A stretch of 34,326 nucleotides of DNA from Kribbella catacumbae DSM 19601 (GTDB lineage Bacteria > Actinomycetota > Actinomycetes > Propionibacteriales > Kribbellaceae): the NCBI RefSeq assembly GCF_000372465.1, contig NZ_AQUZ01000081.1:501-34826 (forward strand), in the 5' to 3' direction. Every line of letters begins with the position of its first letter. Within the stretch, counting starts at the first letter, position 1. The position numbers and the translations under genes were made by a program. The notes under the pieces are model-generated. The model searched no databases and was not told where the DNA came from. It worked only from the letters and a program-made list of their open reading frames with translations. This document shows positions 22,670-32,468 of this stretch, piece by piece.

Positions 22670-23590
22670 TTAGTCCGGTCGCTCGTGGGCGGCGAGGATC
22701 TCCTCTAGTACGAACGACGCGTCCGCTGGCAGGCCCTCGCCATCGCCGACCGCACCGGCGCAGACGACCAGGGCCTTCCAGAGCGCCCAGCCTTGTCCAC
22801 GCCGCCAAGTCGCCTCGTCCACCTCCAGCCGATCGCGGAACGCCGCCCGGCTCTTGCCGGTCAGCATCGTCCAGGCGATCGCCAGATCGCAGGCTGGGTC
22901 CCCGGCTCCGCAGGTGCCGAAGTCGATGACGGCCGCGAGCGCACCGTCCTTCAGCAGAAGGTTTCCCGAGGCGATGTCACCGTGGAACCAGACCGGCCGG
23001 CCGTCCCACGGGGTTCGCAACGCCCGTTCCCAGATCTCTTCGGCAGTCTCGGTCGGGATCAGGCCGTCCAAGGTCCTCAGGGAGGCCCGGGCCCACCCGT
23101 CATAGGTCGCCAGTGGTCCGCCTCGGAACCAGTTGTGCAGCCCCGGGACCGGCCCGCCTGTCGGGTCGATCCGCTGCAATGACACGAGGAACTCCGCAAC
23201 GTCGACGCCGAACGTCGTCAGGTCCTCGACGACGGCACGGTCCGCGGGCTCACCACCGAGCCACCGATAGATCGACCACTCGTGCGGAAAGTCCTCATCG
23301 GGTACGCCTCTGCCCAGCGGAACCGGGATCTCCAGCGGCAAAGCGGGTGCGAGAACCGGCAGCCAGCTGTGCTCCTTCTCCACCGCGAGCGCGTACTCCT
23401 CGGCGGTCGGCAGCCGAACCAGCATGTCTTCACCGAGACGAAAGGTGCAGTTGTCCCAACCCTGCGCGTCGACCGGCCGGACCTCAAGGTCGGACCATTG
23501 CGGGAACTGCGCGGCGATCAACCTGCCCGCCACCGCGACGTCGACCGTCTTCCGGTCTGGCCGTGGCAAGAGCTCGGGCGTCTCGTTCAT
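22670..23590 (-). CDS. Aminoglycoside phosphotransferase (APH)-family kinase
   Basis: A 306-residue protein with the eukaryotic-like kinase fold of the APH family. The catalytic loop is WFHGDIASGNLLL (about 202-213) and the metal-binding loop DFGTCGAGDPACDLA (223-237). The amino lobe has the strand pattern NCTFRLGEDMLVRLP. Many members phosphorylate small metabolites rather than antibiotics, so resistance cannot be claimed. The frame is open 31 codons upstream, but ATG 23590 begins the normal family start. It stands alone, convergent with the small membrane protein. Confidence 0.88.
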   Translation of the reverse strand: MNETPELLPRPDRKTVDVAVAGRLIAAQFPQWSDLEVRPVDAQGWDNCTFRLGEDMLVRLPTAEEYALAVEKEHSWLPVLAPALPLEIPVPLGRGVPDEDFPHEWSIYRWLGGEPADRAVVEDLTTFGVDVAEFLVSLQRIDPTGGPVPGLHNWFRGGPLATYDGWARASLRTLDGLIPTETAEEIWERALRTPWDGRPVWFHGDIASGNLLLKDGALAAVIDFGTCGAGDPACDLAIAWTMLTGKSRAAFRDRLEVDEATWRRGQGWALWKALVVCAGAVGDGEGLPADASFVLEEILAAHERPD

Positions 23591-23777
23591 CAGGGGCCGA
23601 CCGTATGGCGTCCGATCGGACCGGCGCAAGCCGATTTCCGATCGCCCCGAACTCGACTCCGCGCCCCCGCAGGTTCCCCACAATCAAGGACAGCCTCCGC
23701 AAAACCACCCTGGCGAACGCCACCGAGGCACTACAGCTCAAGAGCGCAACCGCCGTCCGCACCTGACTGGATAAGGC

Positions 23778-23868
23778 CGGACCGCCACCACTACCCAACC
23801 TCCCCAGCAAGCGCTTCCCCTCGGCGTGTCGCAGCGCCAGTGCCGGGTTACCTAGTGGTGGCGGTCCG
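23778..23868. repeat. Long inverted repeat in the intergenic region
   Basis: Perfect 16-bp arms CGGACCGCCACCACTA (23778-23793) and its complement (23853-23868) flank a 59-bp core. The stem continues inward imperfectly, and outward AAGGCC can pair with GGCCTT across a 7-base bulge. It could be a small palindromic element or a structured RNA. No open transposase is present. Confidence 0.75.
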
Positions 23869-24206
23869 CGGCCAGGCCTTGAACGCAGGCGGTGTACCGA
23901 GAAACATGATCCACAACGGCGCGTCGAAGGTGCGGATGCGTTCGTCGGACGACCAGCGTTGGGCGGCATGTGAGCCGATGCCGAGTGGGCGTTGGATGAC
24001 GGCGGGTGGGATCTGGCGGCAGAGTCGAGCACCGGGGATTCGGGTGGCAAGCCGATCCAGAGGAGCCGGTTGCTGATCAGGGTCATTACAGCTAGCAGGG
24101 CGGCGTTCGCCGTACCGGCGGGTGGAGTTGTCCACCAATGCTCGCCGCCTGGCACGAGGCGATGAGCCAGCAATAGCAGCGCAGCCAGCTCGCGGCGGTG
24201 TTCGTG
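23848..24206 (-). pseudogene. Probable decayed coding fragment
   Basis: Two minus-strand frames show coding-like codon use (mostly G or C in third position) without a supported start. One frame reads HEHRRELAALLLLAHRLVPG and continues to about 24075. A second runs from about 24080 through RCRQ-like and DERIRTFDAPLWIMF sequence to a TAA at 23848. Joined by a frameshift they could be the 3' end of one lost gene. I recognise no family. The rest of the 716-bp gap from 23591 to 24306 holds the inverted repeat and a terminator, with no other gene I can support. Confidence 0.3.
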
Positions 24207-24257
24207 GACTGAGTAGCGGGCCGGTTGAGGAGCTGTTGCGAGGGTAGGTACGCGAAC

Positions 24258-24289
24258 GCCCGGGCGCCTCGTGGTGAGGCGGCCCGGGC
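24258..24289 (-). terminator. Terminator of the 5'-nucleotidase gene
   Basis: GCCCGGGCGCCTC pairs with GAGGCGGCCCGGGC around a GTGGT loop with a single bulge. It lies 18 bp past the 5'-nucleotidase stop on the minus strand. Confidence 0.85.
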
Positions 24290-24306
24290 GGGTGGCGCTG
24301 GGCGGG

Positions 24307-26082
<1,776 letters not shown>

Positions 26083-26194
26083 GTCTTCGTCTTCTCTGTC
26101 GTCGTTTCGATCACCGCTGGTGTGCGGTTCCCGAAAATTACCCTGCTACGGCGTGGCTGACCAAGGTCTCGACGATGAACTCAGCAGGACCTTT

Positions 26195-26200
26195 TACGGT
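26195..26200 (+). promoter_or_regulatory. -10 box of mshD (leaderless)
   Basis: TACGGT ends 6 bases before the GTG at 26207, and no ribosome-binding site precedes that codon. Confidence 0.5.
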
Positions 26201-26206
26201 ATCGAG

Positions 26207-27139
26207 GTGACCCTCGAAACCATTCCCTCACCGTTGCCCTCGGCTACCGCCGCCGCCATCACCGAGCTCGCCCGCTCAGCTGCTGAGAGCGACGGCGTTC
26301 GCCCGCTCTCCGAGCACACCTTGCTGCACCTGGAGGGCGAGCACCCCGGCGACGCCCACGTCCTCGCGTACGCCGGGGAACCAGGCTCGGCCGAGCTTGC
26401 CGGGTACGGCGCGCTGGGTCCTGACGGATCTGCCGAGCTGGTGGTTGGCCCGGAGTACAGGCGAAAAGGCTTCGGTACTGCGCTGCTGCGGATGCTGCTC
26501 GATCATGGGGGCTCGGAGCTGCGTGTGTGGGCGCATGGGCGTCTGCCTGGCTCGGATGAGCTCGCTGGTCGGCTGGGGCTGAGTGTGGCGCGCGAGCTGT
26601 ACTTCCTGCGCCGGGCGAGCGCGCCGGTGCCTGCGGCTGTCTGGCCGGAGGGGATTTCGGTGCGCACCTTCGTACCGGGGCAGGACGACAGCGCTTGGCT
26701 GGCAGTGAACGCTGCTGCCTTCGCCCACCACCCGGAGCAGGGCAGCTGGACGCAGGCGGACTTGGCGGACCGACTGCAGCAGCCGTGGTTCGATCCGGCG
26801 GGGTTCTTCCTCGCGGTCACGGCGGACGACTCGGTCGCCGGCTTCCACTGGACCAAGGTGCACGACGACGAAGGCGGTGAGCCTTTCGGCGAGGTCTATG
26901 TCGTCGGCGTCTCCCCCGACCACCAGGGCTCCGGCCTCGGCAAGGCCCTCACCCTCGAGGGGGTCCGGCACTTGCAGGAGGATCGAGGGCTCTCATCGGT
27001 GGTGCTCTATGTGGACGGCACCAACACGGCGGCCCACCGCCTGTACACGAACCTCGGCTTCGCTACTGCGGCGCTGGACGTCCAGTTCGCCCCTGTGAAC
27101 GGTGTCACACCGAATTCATCCGATAACTCCGCGTCATAG
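26207..27139 (+). CDS. mshD: Mycothiol synthase
   Basis: A 310-residue protein with two tandem GNAT domains, the MshD architecture. The amino-terminal domain (about 15-140) has ELVVGPEYRRKGFGTALL. The active carboxy-terminal domain (about 155-300) has AGFHWTKVH, GEVYVVGVSPDHQGSGLGKALT for acetyl-CoA binding, and LYVDGTNTAAHRLYTNLGF. It acetylates Cys-GlcN-Ins, the last step of mycothiol synthesis in the cytoplasm. The frame is open far upstream, but that part is the shadow of the nucleotidase. GTG 26207 follows a -10 box by 6 bases; GTG 26153-region codons are less likely. A hairpin lies after its stop. Confidence 0.92.
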   Translation: MTLETIPSPLPSATAAAITELARSAAESDGVRPLSEHTLLHLEGEHPGDAHVLAYAGEPGSAELAGYGALGPDGSAELVVGPEYRRKGFGTALLRMLLDHGGSELRVWAHGRLPGSDELAGRLGLSVARELYFLRRASAPVPAAVWPEGISVRTFVPGQDDSAWLAVNAAAFAHHPEQGSWTQADLADRLQQPWFDPAGFFLAVTADDSVAGFHWTKVHDDEGGEPFGEVYVVGVSPDHQGSGLGKALTLEGVRHLQEDRGLSSVVLYVDGTNTAAHRLYTNLGFATAALDVQFAPVNGVTPNSSDNSAS

Positions 27140-27167
27140 TTCGCCGGCGCCGCCGTCACACCTACAA

Positions 27168-27213
27168 CCAGGAGCCGTCTGAGCCTCTTACCCCCCAGCC
27201 GGGCGGCTCCTGG
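27168..27213 (+). terminator. Terminator-like hairpin after mshD
   Basis: Perfect 10-bp arms CCAGGAGCCG and CGGCTCCTGG enclose a 26-base loop, 28 bp after the mshD stop. There is no T-tract. Confidence 0.65.
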
Positions 27214-27307
27214 CCCAAACCACTTATCCACAGCCTGCACGAACTGACACCCCACCCCGCTCCCACCGCCGGTTACGATCAAGACCGACTACGGAGAGGT
27301 GACAAGC

Positions 27308-27916
27308 GTGACTACCCGCAACAGGCAAGCTACCGCCCTAACCCTGGCCTGCCTCTGCACCGCGCTCCTGGCCGGCTGCAACAACAAAAGCCCGGAAGCC
27401 GGTCGGCCGAACACGGCACCACCGCCCTCGGGTTCGGCCTCAACGGCGACTGGCAGTGCGAGCAAGCCGCCAACAGACGTGCCTGCAACTCCGCCCGAGC
27501 GTCCCAAGGCAGCTCTGGGGCTGAGCCTAGCGGCCGCTGAAGCCTTCGTTTACTACTACAGCGACCTCTTGAATTACGCATCTGACACTGGCGATGCTCG
27601 TGACCTGCTCACTAATAGCGACTCCGGTTGTGAGCGGTGCCGGCTGTATTCCGACTTCGTAAAGACGTCGAACGCACAAAATGGACTCTTGACCGGGGAC
27701 TACCACGAGCACACAAAAGAGGTCTCTGAGCTGCTTCGGGGCTCAAGTGGTCGGCTCGGCGGTTCCGCGGTCGTCACCGTGGGCGCGTATGTCAGCAAGC
27801 AGACCAAGTCGGCTACTCCGATCACCAGCAAGCCGACGACCTACAAACGCGAGCTCGCCCTGTCACCGCAAGGCGGCAACTGGGTGATGTATGAGATGAA
27901 ACTCGTCGAGCAATGA
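27308..27916 (+). CDS. Lipoprotein, DUF6318-like
   Basis: A 202-residue lipoprotein. A signal sequence ends in the lipobox LLAGC with Cys24, followed by a Pro/Ser/Thr-rich linker to about residue 70. A globular domain then reads AAEAFVYYYSDLLNYASDTGDARDL and includes a cysteine pair in SGCERCRLY. The pattern (an aromatic-rich helix, then CxxC, then a conserved AV-strand) recalls DUF6318/NTF2-like actinobacterial lipoproteins. GTG 27308 is chosen because GGAGAG lies 9 bases before it; GTG 27299 is in frame but overlaps that site. Its stop overlaps the start of the next secreted protein (ATGA). Confidence 0.8.
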   Translation: MTTRNRQATALTLACLCTALLAGCNNKSPEAGRPNTAPPPSGSASTATGSASKPPTDVPATPPERPKAALGLSLAAAEAFVYYYSDLLNYASDTGDARDLLTNSDSGCERCRLYSDFVKTSNAQNGLLTGDYHEHTKEVSELLRGSSGRLGGSAVVTVGAYVSKQTKSATPITSKPTTYKRELALSPQGGNWVMYEMKLVEQ

Positions 27917-28848
27917 GGCGATTGAGCGGCGGTTTCAGTCTGGTGGCATTGCTCTGTGCCGGACTTCTTCACACAGGCACACCAGGCCCGGCCTATGCCG
28001 CTCCGGACGAGGGTGAGCGCAATGTCGCCCGACCGATGTCCCAGACGACGGCAACCCCGCCGGTCACCACAGGAAAGGGCACGAAGGACGGCATTCAGGT
28101 CGATGCCAGGGCCAACGACCGCAATCGCTTCGAGCGCAAATCCCCGGCTCAGAAGGGGACACGCAAAACCAAGCAACATACGGGCACCGCAGGAAGGGCG
28201 AGAGACAAGCGCAACCCGGTCGGCCCTGTCGAACACGACGATCTCCGCCTCGACATCGGTATCTGTGGGCACCGCCGAGGTAACTCCCCCGGATTGATCA
28301 GGTGTCTGCCTGCACTGGACGAACCGAATGAGCCAGATGAGCCGAATCAGCCCGAGGTGACGCCGAGCACCGCCGTGGTGATCCGGATGCCCCGGCCGGA
28401 AGACGTCCAATGGGAACAGGTTCTGGCCGAGTCCAAGGACGTCTTGTTCCCCAGGTTGAGGGTGAAGGTGCAGCCGGCCGGGCGCACACTGGTCAACCTA
28501 GACACGATTGTTTATACCGATCAGAGCAAGGTGTCCACGGTGACTGTGGAGTTGCTGGGATTTCCGGTGGTGGTTGAGGCTACGCCGATGAGTTATACGT
28601 GGAACTTTGGTGATGGGGCGTCGGTGACCACCTCGACGCCAGGGCAGCCGTATCCGGCCAAGGACATTACGCATAAGTATATGAAGAAGGGGCGGGTCGG
28701 GCTGACCCTTACCACGCATTACGCGGCTCGGTTCAATGTGGCTGGGACCGGATGGCAATACGTGGACGGGCTTGTGCCGATCACTGGGCCTGCTACCGCG
28801 CTGCAGGTGCGGGAGGCTGTGCCGGTGTTGGTGGAACCCGGGCGGTGA
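27913..28848 (+). CDS. Secreted protein with PKD-like domain
   Basis: A 311-residue exported protein. The signal peptide (about residues 1-29, ending PAYA-AP) is followed by a long basic, low-complexity region to about 105, with many Arg/Lys/Thr/Gly. Next is a Cys pair (DIGICGHRRG...IRCLPAL) and a DEPNEPDEPNQPE linker. Near the end, YTWNFGDGASVTTSTPG with the following HKYMKKGRVGLTL is the PKD-domain signature W-x-F-G-D-G. PKD domains serve in cell-surface adhesion or substrate binding. It is translationally coupled to the DUF6318-like lipoprotein, so the two may work as a pair at the cell surface; their function is unknown. Confidence 0.75.
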   Translation: MRRLSGGFSLVALLCAGLLHTGTPGPAYAAPDEGERNVARPMSQTTATPPVTTGKGTKDGIQVDARANDRNRFERKSPAQKGTRKTKQHTGTAGRARDKRNPVGPVEHDDLRLDIGICGHRRGNSPGLIRCLPALDEPNEPDEPNQPEVTPSTAVVIRMPRPEDVQWEQVLAESKDVLFPRLRVKVQPAGRTLVNLDTIVYTDQSKVSTVTVELLGFPVVVEATPMSYTWNFGDGASVTTSTPGQPYPAKDITHKYMKKGRVGLTLTTHYAARFNVAGTGWQYVDGLVPITGPATALQVREAVPVLVEPGR

Positions 28849-28910
28849 GCGCCGACTGGGCTTCAGGATCTCGACGTTCCGGGATTCGGTCTAGTGCGGC
28901 TGGTGTGTGG

Positions 28911-28982
28911 GGGTTGGGGACTGAAATGTCCCGCTGTGGGGCTAAAAGTCTCCCCGGGTTCGGCGAAAGATCTCCTCGGAGA
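28911..28982. repeat. Three phased repeat units with small hairpins
   Basis: GAC/GGC followed by an A-rich core recurs at 28919, 28940 and 28962, a spacing of 21-22 bp: GACTGAAATGTCCC, GGCTAAAAGTCTCCCC and GGCGAAAGATCTCC. Each unit can fold on itself, for example GGGAC-TGAAAT-GTCCC. They lie in the 309-bp convergent gap 28849-29157, which has no gene I can support. They could be terminator material or a protein-binding array. Confidence 0.55.
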
Positions 28983-29157
28983 CCGATTGGCTTGAACCGG
29001 CGTGAGGGGGCTCGACCGGGCATTCAGGTGGGGCGGCGGACGGTTGATCGCGTTTGGCGCGGAGCTGGGACGGCGCTTGGTCGGTGCTTCGCCACGGATG
29101 GTTTGCGGCTGGTGCAGCTTGGGTCGGGAGAGTCGTGCGCCTGTGGTCGGGGGCAGG

Positions 29158-30231
29158 CTAGCCAGCGGGGTTGAGGGAAGCGCGGATGGCTGCGGTTAGG
29201 CGGTTTTGGGCGGCTTGGGTTTCGCCGGGGAGGGCGAGGATTGTGGTGAAGCCGTGGATCATGGTGGGTTCGCAGGTGTGGGTGGTGGGGACGCCGGCGG
29301 CGGTTAGGCGGGTGGCGTATTCGTTGCCTTCGTCGCGGAGGGGGTCGAAGCCGGCGGTGACGACGTGGGCGGGGGCCAGGCCGGAGAGGTCTTCTGCCAG
29401 GAGTGGGGAGACCATCGGGTCGGAGCGGAGGGCCGGGTCGGGGGTGTAGTGGTCTCGGTACCAGTTGATGTCTTCTTCGGTGAGGAAGAAGCCTTCGGCG
29501 AAGAGGTCGCGGCTGGGGCGGCGGCCGACGAGGTCTACGGCGGGGTAGATCAGAACTTGGAGGGCCGGGGCGGGCAGGTTTCGGCGTACGCATTGCTGGG
29601 CGACTACCGCGGCTAGGTTGCCGCCGGCGCTGTCGCCGCCAACGCCTACGTACGAGGGGTCGGCGCCCAGGTCTTCGGCGTGCTCGATGGCCCAACTGAA
29701 GGCGGCGATCGCGTCCTCGGCCGCTACTGGTGCCTCGGCTTCGGGGGCCAGGCGGTAGTCGACTGAGAGCACCCGGATGCCCGCGTCGTCAGCGAGCACG
29801 CGGCAGTAGTTGTCGTGGCTGTCCAGATCGCCGACTACCCAGCCGCCGCCGTGGAAGTACACCAGGAGGCCGCCGCCGGATGAGGGCGCCGAGCGGGGAA
29901 CGTACAGGCGGGCCCCGAGCTGGCCGTCTGCCCCGCGGACGGTGAGTTCGGTCACTCGCAGTAGCTCTCGCCGAGGTCCGGCGACGAGCTTGGAAGCCGT
30001 CAGCAGGTTCGCCCGGGCCGAGGCGACGGACTGCTTCTTCTCGCCCGGCAGGAATCCTTCCAGCCGGAGCAATAACTGCAGGTCAGAGTCCAGAACGTTG
30101 CCGTCGATCTGGATCGGCGTGCCTGCCAGCCGCCTCCGGACCGCGGAAGGGAGCGCGGTCACGGGCTTCAGGGCACTGCCTTGTACCGCGTCCAGGGCGG
30201 TCCGCAGCAACGTGTCCACTCGTCGGTTCAC
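29158..30231 (-). CDS. Alpha/beta hydrolase, hormone-sensitive-lipase family esterase
   Basis: A 357-residue esterase/lipase. The oxyanion-hole motif FHGGGW (about 126-131) and the nucleophile motif GDSAGGN (199-205, Ser201) define the HSL family. The acid (TAGFDPLRDEG) and histidine (TMIHGF) complete the triad. The amino-terminal 90 residues form the cap region. The start is uncertain: the frame is open to GTG 30255, but I prefer GTG 30231, where TAGCGT lies 8 bases upstream as in other leaderless starts here. On the coding strand the 3' third is rich in C-ending Pro/His/Arg codons. It is divergent from ppk1; the substrate is unknown. Confidence 0.88.
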   Translation of the reverse strand: MNRRVDTLLRTALDAVQGSALKPVTALPSAVRRRLAGTPIQIDGNVLDSDLQLLLRLEGFLPGEKKQSVASARANLLTASKLVAGPRRELLRVTELTVRGADGQLGARLYVPRSAPSSGGGLLVYFHGGGWVVGDLDSHDNYCRVLADDAGIRVLSVDYRLAPEAEAPVAAEDAIAAFSWAIEHAEDLGADPSYVGVGGDSAGGNLAAVVAQQCVRRNLPAPALQVLIYPAVDLVGRRPSRDLFAEGFFLTEEDINWYRDHYTPDPALRSDPMVSPLLAEDLSGLAPAHVVTAGFDPLRDEGNEYATRLTAAGVPTTHTCEPTMIHGFTTILALPGETQAAQNRLTAAIRASLNPAG

Positions 30232-30298
30232 AAGGAGTGACGCTAGCAACAACACCCGCCCCGCCGCCTAGGCCACCTCCTGTTCACCCGCGGATGCG

Positions 30299-32458
30299 AT
30301 GCTGGTCGACGTGGCTGGAGACTTGTTGGCGTCGCACAATCGGGAGTACGACGTCGAGCCCCCGTACGACATCACGGAGGCCGGCGATCTCCCCGAGGAC
30401 CGGTTCTCGGACCGCGAGCTGAGCTGGCTGGCTTTCAACCAGCGAGTGCTCGAGCTGGCCGAGAGCGACCGGGTCCCGTTGCTCGAGCGCGCCAAATTCC
30501 TGGCCATCTTCGCCAGCAACCTGGACGAGTTCTACATGGTCCGGGTCGCCGGTCTGAAGCGGCGGATCGCGGCCGGCGTCGCGGTACGGGCTGCCAGCGG
30601 GCTGCTGCCGCGTGAGGTGCTCGACCGGAGCCTGAACCGCAGCCGCGAGCTGATGGACCGGCAGGCCGAGACCTGGCGCAAGGTCGTGTTGCCCGCCCTG
30701 GTCAAGGAGGGCATCGACATCCTCCGCTGGGACGAGCTGAGCACCGACGAGCGCGAGACGATGACCAAGTTCTTCCGGGACCGGGTCTTTCCTGTACTGA
30801 CCCCGCTCGCCGTCGACCCCTCGCACCCGTTCCCGTACATCTCCGGCCTGTCGCTCAACCTGGCCGTCGTCGTCCGCAACCCCGACACCGGCGGCGAGCA
30901 CTTCGCCCGGGTGAAGGTGCCGCCGCTGCTGCAGCGGTTCGTCCAGGTCGCCGAGGGACGCTTCGTACCGCTCGAGGACGTCATCGCCGCGCACCTGGGC
31001 CAGCTCTTCCCGGGGATGGAGGTGACCCAGCACCACACCTTCCGGGTCACCCGCAACGAGGACCTGGAGGTCGAGGAGGACGACGCGGAGAACCTGCTCG
31101 CCGCGCTCGAGAAGGAGCTGCTGCGGCGCAAGTTCGGCCCGCCGGTCCGGCTCGAGGTGGAGGAGTCGATCGACCCGCAGGTACGGGCCCTGCTCGTGTC
31201 GGAGCTGGGCGTCACCGAGGCCGAGGTGTTCGAGCTGCCCGGCCCGCTGGACCTGCGCGGCCTGTTCGCGATCGCCGCGCTGGACCGGGGAGATCTGAAG
31301 TTCCCCGCCTTCGTCCCGTCGACGCACCCGCACCTGGCCGAGGTGGAGACCTCCAACCCGGCCGACATGTTCTACGCGCTCAAGCAGCGCGACGTCCTGG
31401 TGCACCACCCGTACGACTCCTTCTCGACCAGCGTGCAGCGGTTCATCGAGCAGGCTGCCGCCGACCCGCACGTACTGGCGATCAAGCAGACGCTCTACCG
31501 GACCAGCGGTGACTCGCCGATCGTGGACGCGCTGATCGACGCCGCCGAGTCGGGCAAGCAGGTGCTGGTCCTGGTCGAGATCCAGGCGCGCTTCGACGAA
31601 CAGGCCAACATCAAGTGGGCCCGCCAGCTGGAGCACGCGGGCTGCCATGTCGTGTACGGCGTGATCGGGCTCAAGACGCACTGCAAGCTCTCGATGGTGG
31701 TCCGCGAGGAGCCGGACGGCCTCCGCCGCTACGCCCACATCGGTACCGGCAACTACCACCCCAAGACCGCCCGGCTGTACGAGGACCTCGGCCTGCTGAC
31801 CAGCGACAAGGTGGTCACCGAGGACATCGCGCACCTGTTCAACCACCTGTCCGGTTTCGCCCGCTCCAGCGGCTATCGGCGGCTCCTGGTCGCGCCCCAG
31901 TCGGTACGCCGGGGTCTCCTCGACCGCATCGAGCGGGAGGTGCAGCACCATCTGGCGGGCCGGCCGGCCCGGGTGCGGCTCAAGGTGAACAGCCTGGTCG
32001 ACGAGGCACTCTCGGATGCGCTGTACCGCGCCTCGCAGGCCGGCGTACCGGTCGACCTGTGGATCCGGGGCATCTGCACGATCCGGCCGGGAGTGCCGGG
32101 GATGTCGGACAACATCCGGGTCCGCAGCGTCCTTGGCCGGTTCCTGGAGCACAGCCGGGTGTTCTGGTTCGAGAACGGCGGCGAGCCCGAGGTGTGGATC
32201 GGCTCGGCCGACCTGATGCACCGGAACCTGGACCGCCGGGTCGAAGTACTGGTTCAGCTGAAGGAGCAGGACCATGTCACCGAGCTCGGTGACCTCTTCG
32301 ACCTCGGGTTCGACGACCGGACCGGGTCCTGGTGGCTGCAGCCCGACGACAGCTGGCAGGCGCGGCTGACCGGCGACGACGGCGAACCGCTGCGCGATCT
32401 GCAAGAGCGGCTGATCTCCACGCGTGGGCGCCGCCGGCAAGCGGATCCCATTACCTAA
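30299..32458 (+). CDS. ppk1: Polyphosphate kinase 1
   Basis: A 719-residue enzyme of full length for Ppk1, which reversibly transfers the ATP gamma-phosphate to polyphosphate. The amino-terminal domain has RELSWLAFNQRVLE and NLDEFYMVRVAGLK. The two phospholipase-D-like catalytic halves hold YAHIGTGNYHPKTARLYED, with the autophosphorylated histidine at residue 480, and SADLMHRNLDRRVEVL, with the second histidine at 641. Their spacing agrees with the E. coli pair (435 and 592). ATG 30299 lacks a strong ribosome-binding site. The final codon region carries the -10 box of the next gene. It is divergent from an esterase and followed by a MutT1-like hydrolase, a common actinobacterial pairing. Confidence 0.95.
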   Translation: MLVDVAGDLLASHNREYDVEPPYDITEAGDLPEDRFSDRELSWLAFNQRVLELAESDRVPLLERAKFLAIFASNLDEFYMVRVAGLKRRIAAGVAVRAASGLLPREVLDRSLNRSRELMDRQAETWRKVVLPALVKEGIDILRWDELSTDERETMTKFFRDRVFPVLTPLAVDPSHPFPYISGLSLNLAVVVRNPDTGGEHFARVKVPPLLQRFVQVAEGRFVPLEDVIAAHLGQLFPGMEVTQHHTFRVTRNEDLEVEEDDAENLLAALEKELLRRKFGPPVRLEVEESIDPQVRALLVSELGVTEAEVFELPGPLDLRGLFAIAALDRGDLKFPAFVPSTHPHLAEVETSNPADMFYALKQRDVLVHHPYDSFSTSVQRFIEQAAADPHVLAIKQTLYRTSGDSPIVDALIDAAESGKQVLVLVEIQARFDEQANIKWARQLEHAGCHVVYGVIGLKTHCKLSMVVREEPDGLRRYAHIGTGNYHPKTARLYEDLGLLTSDKVVTEDIAHLFNHLSGFARSSGYRRLLVAPQSVRRGLLDRIEREVQHHLAGRPARVRLKVNSLVDEALSDALYRASQAGVPVDLWIRGICTIRPGVPGMSDNIRVRSVLGRFLEHSRVFWFENGGEPEVWIGSADLMHRNLDRRVEVLVQLKEQDHVTELGDLFDLGFDDRTGSWWLQPDDSWQARLTGDDGEPLRDLQERLISTRGRRRQADPIT

Positions 32459-32461
32459 GGT
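32456..32461 (+). promoter_or_regulatory. -10 box of the mutT1-like gene, containing the ppk1 stop
   Basis: TAAGGT includes the TAA stop codon of ppk1 as its first three bases and ends 7 bases before the GTG at 32469. A clear -35 is not visible. Confidence 0.5.
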
Positions 32462-32468
32462 TGAAATC

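Noticed and set aside
22525..22674. A GTG-started frame of about 50 codons between the microsatellite and the APH-type gene
   Set aside because: It has coding-like bases but no ribosome-binding site, no recognisable domain, and it would run antisense into the kinase gene. I left it as non-coding.
22670..23590. Antibiotic-resistance gene
   Set aside because: APH-fold motifs are clear, but the family includes many metabolite kinases and the sequence does not match a resistance subgroup I recognise.
23848..24138. An RIRTFD-type peptide that often comes from translating a tRNA gene
   Set aside because: The DNA lacks a T-loop GGTTCAA-type sequence and a foldable cloverleaf on either strand, so there is no tRNA here.
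27224..27232. A perfect TTATCCACA DnaA-box-like sequence between mshD and the lipoprotein gene
   Set aside because: It is a single box. Other near matches (TTGTCCAC at about 6593 and 24124, CTGTCCACA at about 4746) are scattered, and no dnaA, dnaN or AT-rich unwinding region is present, so it is not an origin.
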